Shown here one piece after another: positions 41,094 through 52,042 of a stretch of DNA of 64,000 nt. Under the pieces are notes generated by a model. It was given only the letters and a program-made list of their open reading frames with translations. It ran no database searches and was not told the origin of the DNA. The stretch spans positions 1,364,001 to 1,428,000 of the forward strand of contig OY751495.1 in NCBI GenBank assembly GCA_963565915.1. Reading direction: 5' to 3'. The first letter of the stretch is position 1. Each line of letters starts with the position of its first letter. The stretch is from Entoloma clypeatum (taxonomy: Eukaryota > Basidiomycota > Agaricomycetes > Agaricales > Entolomataceae). A program made the translations under genes and the position numbers.

Positions 41094-43010
41094 ACAGCGC
41101 CTTTCATTTGGTGCCTCCGGTCACTCCAGACCCCAGCATCCTCGACAAACTCCCTCCCCAACCTACTCATAATGAGTGAGCTTCGTTCACTACTACCAAA
41201 CTTCTTGTCTTGCTAGAGAACTGCAGCAACTCATCCAGCCCAGGACCAGACCACGTCACATGGAAGACGCTGAAACTATCTCTCAGAAACTATCAAGCTC
41301 TCGCAAACCTCACAGCCCTAGCAAACGCCTGCTACAATTTTGGAATCTGGCCCAATGCTTTCAAAGAATCTGTCACAGTCATCATTCCCAAACCCGGCAA
41401 GGATAATTACTCCTCCACTAAATCCTACCACCCAATTGTGCTCCTCAACACAACGGCAAAACTTATCGAAAAGATTATAGCTGATCATCTACAATTCAAC
41501 TGTGGGCAATTTGACCTTCTCCACCCCAACCAGTTCGGCGGTGTGCGCTACAGGTCAGCACATGATGCTGGAACCATCATTGTCAATCATGTCTGGAACA
41601 ACTGGAAAAAGAACAAAGAAACAGGAATTATTGCATTTGATATAGCTCAATTCTTTCCCTCTCTTAATCATGATATTCTCTTACATATCTTACATATACT
41701 TGCCTTTCCACCAAAAGTCATCTCTTTCTTCATCTCATACCTACAAAACAGAAAAACAAAATTCAAAATGAGTCCCAACATCTCAGCCCTATTTAGTTTA
41801 CTATTCAGAGTCAGTCAAGGCTCCTCACTTTCTCCCATTCTATCTGCTATATACCTTTCTCCCATCATGAAAATCTTCACGCTTGATGCTGACCATTCTC
41901 ACACAGATCTTCTCTCATTTGTTGATGATGGTATTCTCATTTGCCATCACAAGGACCTCTTTATTATTGCCAAATATTTACAAAAGAATTGGTGTAGTAT
42001 AGAAAACATACTTAACAGTCTTGGACTACATACAGAACCGTCGAAAGATGACCTGCAGTGGTTCACTGGCAAGAACAGGCTGGTCCTCCCCCTTGTTTTC
42101 CCTCCCTGTCCCCCAGACTCTGATCCCATGCCCCTGATTGAAGCCAAAGAAGTCTGGAGATATCTAGGCTCCTTCCTTGATTGCAAACTCACATTCAACG
42201 CCCATGTCAGATTCTACGTGACAAAAGCGTTCACTTCCATTCCTCGCATCCTTTGCAATTCCATCTGAGGATTCCCACCTTACCTCAAGAGACTCCTATA
42301 TCTCTCTTGCATACTCCCCATCATCACATATGGTTGCCACCTTTGGTTCTTCAAGGGTGCTTGCAACATTACAAGGATGAAGACTCTCAACAAAGTACAG
42401 TACCAAGCTAGCTGCCTTGTGGATCACAGGAGCATTCAGAGGGTCTCCTAGAGGCGTGGTTTGGTCGATCGCAGGTGTCATGCCTCTCCACCATCACAAC
42501 ACAAAACTTGTGGCTCACGCAAAGATTCGTGCTACATGCCTTTCCCCCTCCCATCCTGTATCCATTGAAATGGAGAAACCGCTTATGGACAATACCACTT
42601 CTCCATTTGCTGACTACAATGATTTTGAGCACCTCAATTACATTGACGCTCTGAATCTCTATCATGATGAATGCATCCCTGGATTACACATTCTAGAAAA
42701 GTACGCGGACCAAATCACTTGGGACAACCCTCTCTTATCAGCTGAAGACTACCCAGAACAGGCCTTCTACTTGGCTGGCATCCTCCAAAATTGCGAGACA
42801 TTGACTTGTCATGCCGCTATCAGTACAGCTGTGAAGATATCTCCTGACAAAAGGCATTCATCTGTGGGAATAGCGGCCATTTACTCCTCCAATACAGACT
42901 TCAACGTCTGGTATGCATATCGTGCAGCTGGGTTGGCCACTCGTGCTGACATAGCTTTATCCATGCAGTCACCTGTTGACACCCAACCATCAAAACTTAC
43001 CATGTGTAGG
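41094..43010 (+). pseudogene. Second non-LTR reverse transcriptase with RNase H start
   Basis: A 352-codon frame (41,210-42,268) holds SSPGPDHVTWKTLK, VTVIIPKPGKDNYSSTKSYH, LHPNQFGGVRYRSAHDAGTI, palm motif A FDIAQFFPSLNHD, motif B GSSLSPILSAIYLSP, and motif C with catalytic pair LSFVDDGIL. The frame stops at a TGA (42,266-42,268) in SI-stop-GFPPYLK. It continues beyond with WITGAFRGSPRGVVWSIAGV and a partial RNase H (DKRHSSVGIAAIY, WYAYRAAGLATRADIALS). ORF1 and endonuclease are absent: the 5' end is truncated at 41,094 directly against Helitron sequence. The 3' end passes into DIRS sequence. Confidence 0.88.
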
Positions 43011-43360
43011 GTGACAACCGGGGGGTCGTTGAGGGCTGGTGGAGGGAGAGGGCGCAGTAGAAACCAGGGAAGTTAATCCCATCTTCAGATGGATACATCA
43101 ATTTACAGGAGATCTGGGAGTCTCTATACTTACTGCCTATGTCCCATCAGAGCACAATCTGGCCGACGGACCCTCACACAGGATCTACCCCCAATTGCAG
43201 ATCTCCTCCCACCTGTTCCTATCTCTCAGGCTTTGTCACAGATATCTCAGATTTTCGGAGTGGCAAGTGATGTGTTTTCCACTCAGCCTCACTGAAACCT
43301 CCCCCCCAACTCCACTGCTCCAATACAGGGCATTTCCACCACTCACAACAATTTGAGGAA
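43011..43360 (+). pseudogene. DIRS-type RNase H, C-terminal part
   Basis: The sequence reads GVVEGWW, then GRGRSRNQ and, after a one-base shift, EVNPIFRWIHQFTGDLGVSI and AYVPSEHNLADGPSHRIYP. This is the C-terminal segment of the RNase H domain that lies just before the recombinase in DIRS-like elements. The RT of the DIRS element is absent; instead the preceding sequence is a LINE-type RT. It overlaps the start of a proline-rich linker that leads toward the recombinase frame. Confidence 0.7.
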
Positions 43361-43631
43361 TTACTCATCCATCAAGCTACCAAAGATGGCAGCAGCACTA
43401 GAGAACGTGGGACTTGGCCTGAACTTCTTTCTGATGGAGGGTACTGATCCAGCTACAACAAACTCTCCAGTCTCTCCAATCACCACAATCACACTCTGTA
43501 ACCAATCAGTCATCCCCTCCTCCTCATTTCTTCATCCCCCCTGTGCTGCTGCAGATAGGCTACACACATGATGACCAGTAACCTCTCAACACCTGCTTGA
43601 CAGAGAAGAAAGAGCTCTTCCGATCATCCAA

Positions 43632-44618
43632 ATGATGATCAATCACATCCAGTCAGTCCTGAGAAACACATGGGCCCCGAATATGGTAGCATCTTACAGT
43701 ACAGGTCTTGCAGCCTTTCACATGTTCAGCGACCATGCAGACATCCCAGAAATAGACAGGGCACCAGCACCTTGGGAACTCTTGGAGATCTTTGCAGTGG
43801 CCTTAGCAGGTGTACATGCCCAATCCACTATCATGGGCTATCTCACTGGAATCCAAGCATGGCACTTCATTCACAGACATGAATACAACTCACACAAACC
43901 CACAATGGATGTGCTACTTAGAGGCATATTGAACCTCACTCCGCCAGATACCAAGAGAGCCAACCATCCCCCTCTCTGTCTCACCACCATCTCTGCCATC
44001 AAACCCTTTCTCAATTTCTTGAATCCATCTGATGTGGCATTCTGGGCATGCCTCACAACCACCTTCTGGGCAACGGCTCAGCTCAGCAAATTCACCGTCC
44101 AGAACATAGAAAAGTTTGACCCATCAGTTAATATCACACAAAAAGATGTCAGAGAAATCACTGACCAGTACAGTAACCATGTCTGGACTTTCCATATCCT
44201 GCGCACCAAGATAGCTCATGACAGAGAAGACATATACTGGGCCTCTTGCGCTAACACTGATACTAACCCTCTGGCTGCTCTACAGATCCATTTTGCAATT
44301 AACAACCCCCCTGACATGGCAGTCCTTTTTGCGTACAGATATGGCAGATTAGTTCACCCATTATTGCAGAGGTTCTTTCTCTCCTGCATCAACACCATTT
44401 TGAAGGATGTAGAACTGGAACCTTTACAGGATCATAGCATCAGAATTGCATCCACCCTCAAGCATCTCCTTCAGAGACTCCCTTTTGATGGTTTGAAGAC
44501 CAAGGGTACATGGGCTAGTGATGCTTTCACACTCTATCTCAGGGCCCATGCAGAGATCATAGCCCCCTATATACAGGAACAAGATTTGAGCGACTTGAAC
44601 AACAAGCTAATCAGATGA
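43632..44618 (+). CDS. DIRS-type tyrosine recombinase, 328 aa
   Basis: The frame is intact. An N-terminal core-binding half (NTWAPNMVASYSTGLAAFHM, WELLEIFAVALAGVHAQSTI) precedes the catalytic half. The H-x-x-R box is readable in DHSIRIASTLKHLLQ (residues about 275-290) and the nucleophile Tyr in WASDAFTLYLRAHAE (about 300-312). The first catalytic Arg is not seen: the expected A-R-x-G-E block reads ATAQLSKF. DIRS elements use such a recombinase instead of an integrase to insert circular cDNA without duplication. The missing Arg suggests it is inactive despite the open frame. Downstream split repeats were not identified. Confidence 0.8.
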   Translation: MMINHIQSVLRNTWAPNMVASYSTGLAAFHMFSDHADIPEIDRAPAPWELLEIFAVALAGVHAQSTIMGYLTGIQAWHFIHRHEYNSHKPTMDVLLRGILNLTPPDTKRANHPPLCLTTISAIKPFLNFLNPSDVAFWACLTTTFWATAQLSKFTVQNIEKFDPSVNITQKDVREITDQYSNHVWTFHILRTKIAHDREDIYWASCANTDTNPLAALQIHFAINNPPDMAVLFAYRYGRLVHPLLQRFFLSCINTILKDVELEPLQDHSIRIASTLKHLLQRLPFDGLKTKGTWASDAFTLYLRAHAEIIAPYIQEQDLSDLNNKLIR

Positions 44619-44809
44619 ATCATGCCTCCATTCTGGCAAGGAGGGGCCCACAGATCCCTCTAACTAGAATTGGAATACGACTTGGCTAGCATGCGTCACA
44701 GGGCTCCTAACCATCTGGGGAGTGCTATCCTCTTTGTTTCCATTCACACAAACTAGCTATTGACATGTACATATTAGTTGTGATCTAATATGTTTACTTA
44801 TCCTTGCAG

Positions 44810-45597
44810 TAATGCAGAAGCCAAAGGCAGCATCTGCCTTGTGGCCCCATCTCAAATTGTTCATGATTCCAGGTGTGCCGACACATGCACTGTCTATTTC
44901 AACACCTGGGACTCCTAAACTGGCTCCCAGATGAAGACCTTCATCAACAACTCTCTGAACCTGGGAACGACGGTCTGCTTCTTCTGAAAGGCATTCATGA
45001 AAATTGGAATGCCCCTCTGCACCTGCTGCTGTTTGTGGGGACACAACACAAACTTTTGTAACTCCACACCTGTTTTCTGCTCCATTTGTAGGGGGCCTCA
45101 CCACAAAGACAACCACTGTGCTCTTGTTTTCTGCTGCAAGGGCCATTCTGATATGAATCCACCTGTTCCTCCCACCATCAAGGGGGCTCTATGCCCTCAC
45201 AACACACTTTGCAAGAACTGCAGAAAACCTCATGCCACCAACTCTCCACGCTGTTTTGATTGAGGCTAGATTATGGTCCAGTATTTGAGAGGCAAGCAAT
45301 CTGGGCTCAACCTTCATGTACGTCTCTTAACTGGGAAAACTAGTACTTGCTGGAAAGCCCCTGCCTCTGGCCATGGCCACAATGATGGAGAGGTGTGAAC
45401 TGGTCATGGGAACACTTAGAGTCATACTCTTCTCAAGAAATATCCAGCAGTATATACATCATTTTTTTGCTATCTATCATGTTATTTTTGGTGTATACTT
45501 TCCTCTGGTTTCCTTTGATTGCATCTTACAACTAAACTGTGCTTATTGTTCTGATATTTATAGAATGCTGAATTCTAAAATAAATAAATAAATAGAA
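44810..45597 (+). mobile_element. ORF1-only non-LTR copy with (AAAT)n tail
   Basis: It corresponds to the 3' half of the 30,840-32,782 element. It reads CADTCTVYFNTWDS, then stops, MKIGMPLCTCCCLWGHNTNF with knuckle CTCCCLWGHNTNFC, second knuckle CSICRGPHHKDNHC and third CKNCRKPHATNSPRC. The same GEV-stop follows and then a homologous 3' region. The end is 'aaaataaataaataaatag' (45,578-45,597), a short tandem tail as made by target-primed reverse transcription. It is 5' truncated at about 44,810. As in the other copy, no ORF2 lies between ORF1 and the tail. Confidence 0.7.
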
Positions 45598-45859
45598 GAC
45601 ATCCAGTGTGTCTACTGTCTATAGGCAGTTGCCCAGGCTTATATATGCACTGTATATATCTTTAGAACAAAAACAAATAATATATGAAATTGTTTGATCA
45701 TGTAATCAATACAAATATATCACCACAAAGAATTTAAAAATGTTTAGCACACTTTTGAGTGAGTTAACAATCATTTGCATGATTAATGGCTTTTTTGTTT
45801 GATTTTGATTGCTTTTTCACAGTATACTATTTGATTAGTCCTTATCTTCAGACTCTATC

Positions 45860-46200
45860 AAGAGGCTGTATTTAAAGTACAAAAAAACAGAACACATTTG
45901 AAAGCTATACACAATGATATCAGAATGCAACTTCACAGTGCAATATTTCCAACCAGCCATCATAGAACAGATAAAGTAGAACTTGCAAATGCAATATTTG
46001 CTGGTGGTAACTTTTTATATACTCAGCAGTTGATATATACCACATGTAATAAATGGTTTCAGTATGGGCAAAAGCACACAGGTAGAAAATGTGGTAGATG
46101 TCAAAATCATCAGCTTGATGCTGTAAATATATCAAGTTCTTATAAACTTTTTGCTTTTGAAAGCTTGATGGCACATCAATGATACCTTTCAACAGAATTA
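45860..46200 (+). pseudogene. Fragment resembling the Helitron C-terminal extension
   Basis: A 94-codon frame reads KAIHNDIRMQLHSAIF and NAIFAGGNFLYTQQLIYTTC, then CNKWF..GRKCGRCQNHQLD. It parallels 40,800-41,090 (DNVRLQLHSKYGPDSF.., INKWFENH.., KCTTCHSDRF). It is probably a divergent copy of the C-terminal extension of a Helitron helicase. The assignment rests on short similarities and a shared Cys pattern. Confidence 0.35.
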
Positions 46201-46300
46201 TTTATCCAAACCCAGCCCTTCCACACCATCCTTCTTTGAATATTGTTTCATTCTTGTGGACTTTGTAATGCCTTCAAATCTGCAATATATGTATATAGCA

Positions 46301-47190
46301 TCACATTGAAGATTGTTTCACAAGTGGCTCAAAGCCCAAGACTGAATGCAAGAGATGTTTCAGTGGTGGCAAAATCAGAGATATGTAGGCCACACCAGAG
46401 GTGAGGTGGATCCTCTTCAAAGCAGCCATAAAAAAATCTTGGATGTAGTACTCTGTCAAACCTGTAACATTCATAGAAGAGTCCATCAGATAGAATGCAG
46501 TGGATAGGCAAGGTTAGACTATGAGAGTGGTTGTTGAGATGACAGTCTATACATAGATCCAAGAGGTCAGCACCAGTCAGACTTTGAATGCTGAGTCTAC
46601 CATCACATTCAGCAGCTATAACCTGAGCAATAACCCTCAAGCATTCCACATTATTCTCTCCATCTTAAGTATTATCTCAATAAAGAGAATCACGACAGAT
46701 TCAAAGCTTGGATGAAATACTTGATATCTCCACTGTGACTATTAATGATAGTTTCTGGATCATTGTGAATCATAAAGGCAACTACTTAATGAGATGATTG
46801 AAAACCTGTTGGTTGTGGTAAACCTTGGGGAGCAGGAGGAGAGAAACAGATCTTCACACCGGAGAGAAGAACCTTGATCTTGCCTCATCTGTCTTGTGCT
46901 CTGGAGGGGTCCCATACTGCATTAACATGATGTCAAGGTCCATTATAATAGCTCGGAAAATTTTGGTGGGAAGCCAAGAGTGATGGATTTCAAAAGTGCC
47001 AATGTTCATCAATTTGGCTCCTGGTTGAAGTCCTATGCAAGGTGCCACTTCAGTGTAAGACACTTTCAAAAAGTTAAGTCCAGTGCCTACAACTTGTCAG
47101 TACACTGAAAAATTCCAAGACAAAGACAAACCTGGCTCCTTTTATCTGCCAACATATCAATCTCAATCCCAAAATGATCCAAGATGTGGT
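46301..47190 (-). other. Unassigned reverse-strand open frames
   Basis: Reverse frames at 46,329-46,649 (106 codons, DLLDLCIDCHLNNHSHSLTL) and 46,854-47,069 (71 codons, YTEVAPCIGLQPGAKLMNIG) read like protein. A third short piece near 47,180 reads HHILDHFGIEIDMLADK. They may be exons of one decayed gene that the MITE at 47,196 has cut. I do not recognise a family. Confidence 0.3.
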
Positions 47191-47195
47191 GGACA

Positions 47196-47626
47196 TAGTC
47201 TTTGAAGATAGGTTAGGTTAATTGTCATGTTTTGGCTTAACCACGACCTAACCGGTTACACAAATTACAAGATTTGCCCTGACCTTAACCACAACTTGTC
47301 GTAACCTAACACATCTTAACCAGTTATAACCAGTTATAAGCAGCTAAGATCAAGAAAAATTGAGATATAGATAAGTCTTAGAGCATAGAATCAGGTGTAA
47401 ATGCATTTTATAGCTATTAATATACTAATACAACATATTCAAGCACAATAAGTAGTCAGTAATCAAGATTTCACAGACCAGTTATGAGTTTTGCTCAGAC
47501 TGTGATCTAATCTGGTTTAACCAGTGTTAACCACTGCAGCAGTCACAAGTGGTTAAGGTTACAAGTGGTTAAAATGTGGTTAGATTAAGGTCATAAGCGG
47601 GTAATTACTCTAATCTTCAAACACTA
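47196..47626. mobile_element. hAT-like MITE (431 bp), 8-bp duplication GGTGGACA
   Basis: Terminal repeats are TAGTCTTTGAAGAT and the inverse of ATCTTCAAACACTA. They are flanked by perfect GGTGGACA at 47,188-47,195 and 47,627-47,634. The interior is built from 'cttaacc'/'ggttaag' and 'aaccagttat' words on both strands. No coding sequence. Confidence 0.9.
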
Positions 47627-47639
47627 GGTGGACATAGAC

Positions 47640-49075
47640 TATGACAGCCTCTGGTGTCTGAAAAGCAGGGATGTATAAAACTTTGTCTTTCATATGTAAG
47701 TTGCATTGTAGTTTTTTGGATGTAGAAGCTGTGGACAGGTGGAAGTGATGAAGAGAGAAAAAAAGAAAAGGGACTCTGTCAATATCTATCTAGTCTGCAC
47801 AACAATACATGCTTCCAAAATTAAAGTGAGACATAACAGAAAGATTAATAGAATATTGAAGCCAGGTGACAATCTGACTCACTGAACATCCTTCACAGGG
47901 GAAAAATGAGAATATGCCATGTGATCATATTATAAAAATATGCTGATTTAATATAAAAGACATCCAGTGATGATATTGGTGCATATATTGGTGCATATAT
48001 TATAAATTATACAATAAAACTCTAATATGTTGAATAGATATATACAAGACAGATGTAAAATAACAATCTGAATTTGGACATGGATTTATTGGAATCAAAT
48101 TGAAAATCATATTTGAAAATAACAAGTAGCTCTATTTCTGAATATGCTTACAAAATATATTTCAGTATTGCCAAAAACTCTATTAGGATATAATATATCC
48201 TTGGAAAATATTGTGATGCTATCAATATATATATTTCAAGTTTTGACTTTGATATATCTTTGATGTCACAGAAAATGATAAACACAATTTTTTTTGAGTA
48301 AATGCTTTGAGGTTAGAATAGATCTATTGGTTCATATATTTAAAATAGTGTTTGTAGTATGTAGTGTATATTCTTTCCAGTATAACATCTGCACTTATCT
48401 ATAAGTTAGGTTTTTTTCCTCCCTTTTCTGCATGTGTGCCCCCCACTGTGTAATCAGCAATGGATGGATGCAGCCATTCGACTTTGGATGACATGCATCA
48501 TGTGTGTGTGTGTCAAATGATCAAATACATGTAACAACTTGTATTTTATGGGGACATACATAAGAAACATATTCACCACAATGGAATATTATTTTGTAAT
48601 GAAGAAGAAACGCGCACCTGTGCAATGTCTTTTGAGCATTGTTTACTATTGTTTACTGCAGTGCGCAGACCTCTGTATTGTTGAATCTGTGATATAATTT
48701 CATAATATGAATATATCCTGAGGTACATATAACACCCTCCTATCTAATGTATATAGTACATGACCTTTCTTGTGGCCATGTAGATCATGGGTGTGATGTT
48801 TTTGAGGTTTGTTTATAATGCCAAGACTACCCTGAATAAAATTTACATAGGTGAATTCATGAATTCACATTTCTTACTAAACTGCCCATATTTCAACAAC
48901 CACTTTACCAAAATGCAAAAATGATGGTGCTCCAAAGTCACCTCAATGGGACAGACAAAATAACAATTTGACAATTTTTGATAATTTTGCTCATTTTTGA
49001 TGAGTTGTACTGTGTATTATGAGGATGGAATTCATGATTATATATGATCTTACAGTACTGAGCTGCTACTATGTT
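47640..49075. other. AT-rich region without a gene; degenerate hAT-core relic
   Basis: No open frame of note. Between about 48,420 and 48,870 the words 'gcaatggatggatgcag', 'catgtgtgtgtgtgtc', 'cattgtttactattgtttac' and 'gcagacctctg' match the core of the hAT-like elements at 20,600-20,950 and 33,700-33,920. It is therefore an old relic of that family without recognisable ends. Confidence 0.45.
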
Positions 49076-49079
49076 TAAA

Positions 49080-49600
49080 TATTATTATGAGTTCTTAATT
49101 TCCAATTAAGGAAATTTGTTTTTACTGGGCAGTCATAGCATCAAAATTCAGCCATCATTACAGGTATCACAAGAGCATGTCTGAGCCACCTTTCAACACT
49201 CCCCCTGCCTCAATAAGGACTCAAATTGGAGTTTTCACCATTTTTCAACCCCTTCACCTTATCACCTATGTCATGTCCCATAGAATATAAAAAGCAGACT
49301 GTATGAGAATTCTCACTTTACTTTTCCCTCCTTTTTGACCATTTCTAACCCACTATACAAAGGCTGGTGATTGTTTGGCTCTCTTCTGTAAACCAAACAG
49401 GTGGTTCAATTCTGAATGACCTGTTAAAAATACTATATTACATCATCCTTTGTTCACTATGTTCATGAGAGGAACATTGGTCCGGCGATCCTGTGCAAAC
49501 AGGCTTTCTGATGATTGTTTGGCTCTCTGCTGTAAACCAAACAGGTCATTCAATTCTGAACAACCTGTTTGTTTCTGAGTCATAAGCTAAATAATGCAAA
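49080..49600 (-). repeat. Dispersed repeat, inverted relative of 157-735
   Basis: In reverse complement it matches the start of the window. Words 'gtaaaccaaacaggt' occur twice (49,385 and 49,535), so part of it is tandemly repeated. It has no protein-coding content and no terminal duplication was found. Confidence 0.6.
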
Positions 49601-49824
49601 CAAGGAACAGAATGTTCTCCATTTCTTCAATTGGCTCAAGCAATGCCTTATAAATGTAAATACAGGATGAAAGAAATAATTCTAATGTAATTTGATGAAA
49701 GCCTCAATCTAGGTTGATAGTCAACTAGGCAACCTAGCAACAGGGACTGAAACAATCTAAGGAGACTCCACAGATGAGATGCTGCTGCCAACTTTCTTGA
49801 TTGATCATCAAAGCATGTGGGGCC

Positions 49825-50105
49825 AAGCCTTTGCCTCGTTTTCATCACCAATCACCAATGTCACTGAGCAATATGTCATGACAATGTCCCAGTCAGCTGT
49901 CACTGAGGTAAGAAGCTCTTTTGCTCTCAAGACCTTGGCAGTGCAATGGGGTGTTTTATCAAAATGAACAAGACAATACCTGGGGACAGTCAACAGCAAT
50001 GTCTTGAGAGCGAAAGAGCTTCTTAACTGGGTGATAGCTGACTGGGACATGACATAGTGCTCAGCGAAATTGGTGATCGGTGATGAAAACAGGGCGAAGG
50101 CTTTG
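49825..50105. mobile_element. Foldback element with 110-bp imperfect arms
   Basis: The left arm 49,825-49,937 ('aagcctttgcctcgttttca'..'gctctcaagacctt') is the inverse of the right arm 49,999-50,105, at roughly 85-90% identity by eye. About 60 bases lie between them. The outer right flank is shared with 16,114-16,260. It would form a long hairpin. No duplication was identified. Confidence 0.75.
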
Positions 50106-50426
50106 TCTGTTTGTCTTCCAAAACAAACCTGAGGTCGGTCAGATTTTAGCGACCTATTTGGTTCAGAAGGCGAACAAACAAACCTTGTCTGAATGGAAAT
50201 GATGCAGTTGAACAAAGAAAGCTTCATCAGTCATTCCTGATCATACAAACTAGCCCTACATAGCCCTACACAGTGCCATAGACCCATAGTGAAGGTCCTT
50301 ATCTATGTCATGCTATAAATTCCCACATCCCATCTAGAAAATGCTATGTAGCATCCTAGCATCCCAGCTTGGCTACCATATATAGGTCACATAGTATGTC
50401 TAGTACTTAGTCAGCAGAATCTCAAT

Positions 50427-50820
50427 TAGTGTTTTGAAGTCCAGTCTCAAAGACCTAGAACTGGACCAGAACCAGACTGGTAAAGACTGGTGAAAGACTG
50501 GAAAAAATGTTAACTGGTCATAGGTTCACACAGGTTCTCATAGGTCCACATAGATTTGTTTATCAAAGCTTCTATAAAATGTTTTGAAATGTGTCATAAA
50601 TGATATCTTGAAACACTTTTGATATATTGGAAAATAACCAGTTTAAACCAGTTCAAACCAGTCCTGGTTTACTTTTTTGAGAAAGAAAAGACTGGTTCAC
50701 CGGTCTTTGACCAGTCCAGTCTTGGTTTCCATTTTTTGGAGAAACCACTCAACCAGTCTTGGTTCTAGGTCCTCAATTTTTTGGACAAAAAACCGGACTG
50801 GACTGGACTTTTGAACACTA
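50427..50820. mobile_element. hAT-like MITE (394 bp), 8-bp duplication ATCTCAAT/ATCCCAAT
   Basis: Ends are TAGTGTTTTGAAGTCCAGTC and the inverse of GGACTGGACTTTTGAACACTA. The flanks 50,419-50,426 and 50,821-50,828 differ by one C/T. Interior words are 'aactggtt', 'aaccagtc' and 'gactggtt'. It is closest in style to the MITE at 17,050. No coding sequence. Confidence 0.85.
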
Positions 50821-50937
50821 ATCCCAATGGGTGTGGATGCAAAAAAAGTGGAATATATAAAAATCTGTAATTACAGTAGATTGTATATATAAAAGTTTAA
50901 TATCTAGTACTCTTCATACATGAGGAACCTAAAGCGC

Positions 50938-51265
50938 GAGTGGAGGCCATTTGGTATGAATGGAGGCCGTTGAGCGCAAGCTGGGGTCGTTGGGCACGAG
51001 CAGGCTGTTGGGCGTGAGCCAAGGCCATTGAGCACTGGAGAGGACCATTCGGGATGGAGGGAGGTCATTGGGCATCAGAGGGGGCCATTAGACACAAACA
51101 AAGAGTGTTGGGGACGAGAGGGATTGGGCACTGGAGAGGGCCATTTGGGATGGAGGGAGACCGTTGGGCATCAGACGGGGCTGTTGAACACTGGAGAGAG
51201 CCATTGGGCATGAAGGGAGGCCGTTGGGCATGAGAGAGGGTTGTTGGGTGCAAGTGGCGGTCATT
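50938..51265. repeat. 20-bp minisatellite (fourth array), degenerate
   Basis: About 16 units with core 'gccgttgggc' or 'gccattgggc' and uneven spacing. It lies 118 bases right of the MITE at 50,427 but without the 'accggtct' words or hAT-like core seen beside the other arrays. It is the most divergent array. Confidence 0.75.
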
Positions 51266-52042
51266 GCCCCTCCTTGGTGTAACAGTTTGTTAGAGGGGTG
51301 AGCTTATTTAGTCCCACAAGTGCAAAAACCCATTCTATAGCTGAGATAGGGCAGATACAATGTAGTGGTAGACAAGGAGAAAGCTTAGAAAGTGGCTGTG
51401 CTATGTGTATGCAATAATACCCAGCACATCCGTTATATACCCCCTTTTCAGATTGTATCACGATCTCATCCAAAGAAAAAAGCTCCATAGAAAGAAAAGA
51501 AAGAAGATATAGAAGTGTATATATAGAGAAACATACCAGGTCCATATCAGGCATATAAATGGAGGGGAGATCTACACTACAGAGACCAATGAAGGACTTG
51601 AGTGAGAACCTATGAATTCACCAGGGAGCGAGCGACACATGGTCGGTGAGATTACACCAAAGGCCTCCTACCCAGCCATAGCTGGAGTCATATCAAATAA
51701 TCCAGTCAAGGCCTCCCACTCCATCTGTAGGGATGGACCTAAGGGAGGCACATAAAGTGGTGGCGAGGCGTGGATGGAATGAGCATGAGTCGGTGTCAGA
51801 GACTGAGTGGGTGAAGGCAAAGTAGGGTCGAAAGCACCAGGAGCGCACCACCAATGCATGTGTGGGTCAAAGTCGGATCTTCTGAGATATATTCCACATG
51901 TCCCAGATCCATGAAGAGAATGGGGAGAAGGGGCTGTCAAAAGACACTGCTAGCCACTCCTAAACCATGGAAGTAACCATAGTAGGGTCCATAGAGGTGA
52001 GAGAGAGGTGGTAGGTTGAAGAGAGAGGGGAGATCGGATTGG
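51266..52042. repeat. Non-coding stretch ending in a repeat shared with 9,445-9,625
   Basis: 51,266-51,869 shows no recognisable gene; the short reverse frames are not convincing. 51,870-52,042 is homologous to 9,445-9,625 in the same orientation. The repeat stops at the boundary of the inverted duplication at 52,043. Confidence 0.55.

Noticed and set aside
47940..48400. AT-rich region as a second mitochondrial insertion
   Set aside because: No rRNA, tRNA or intron motif; the neighbouring sequence matches the AT-rich hAT core family instead.
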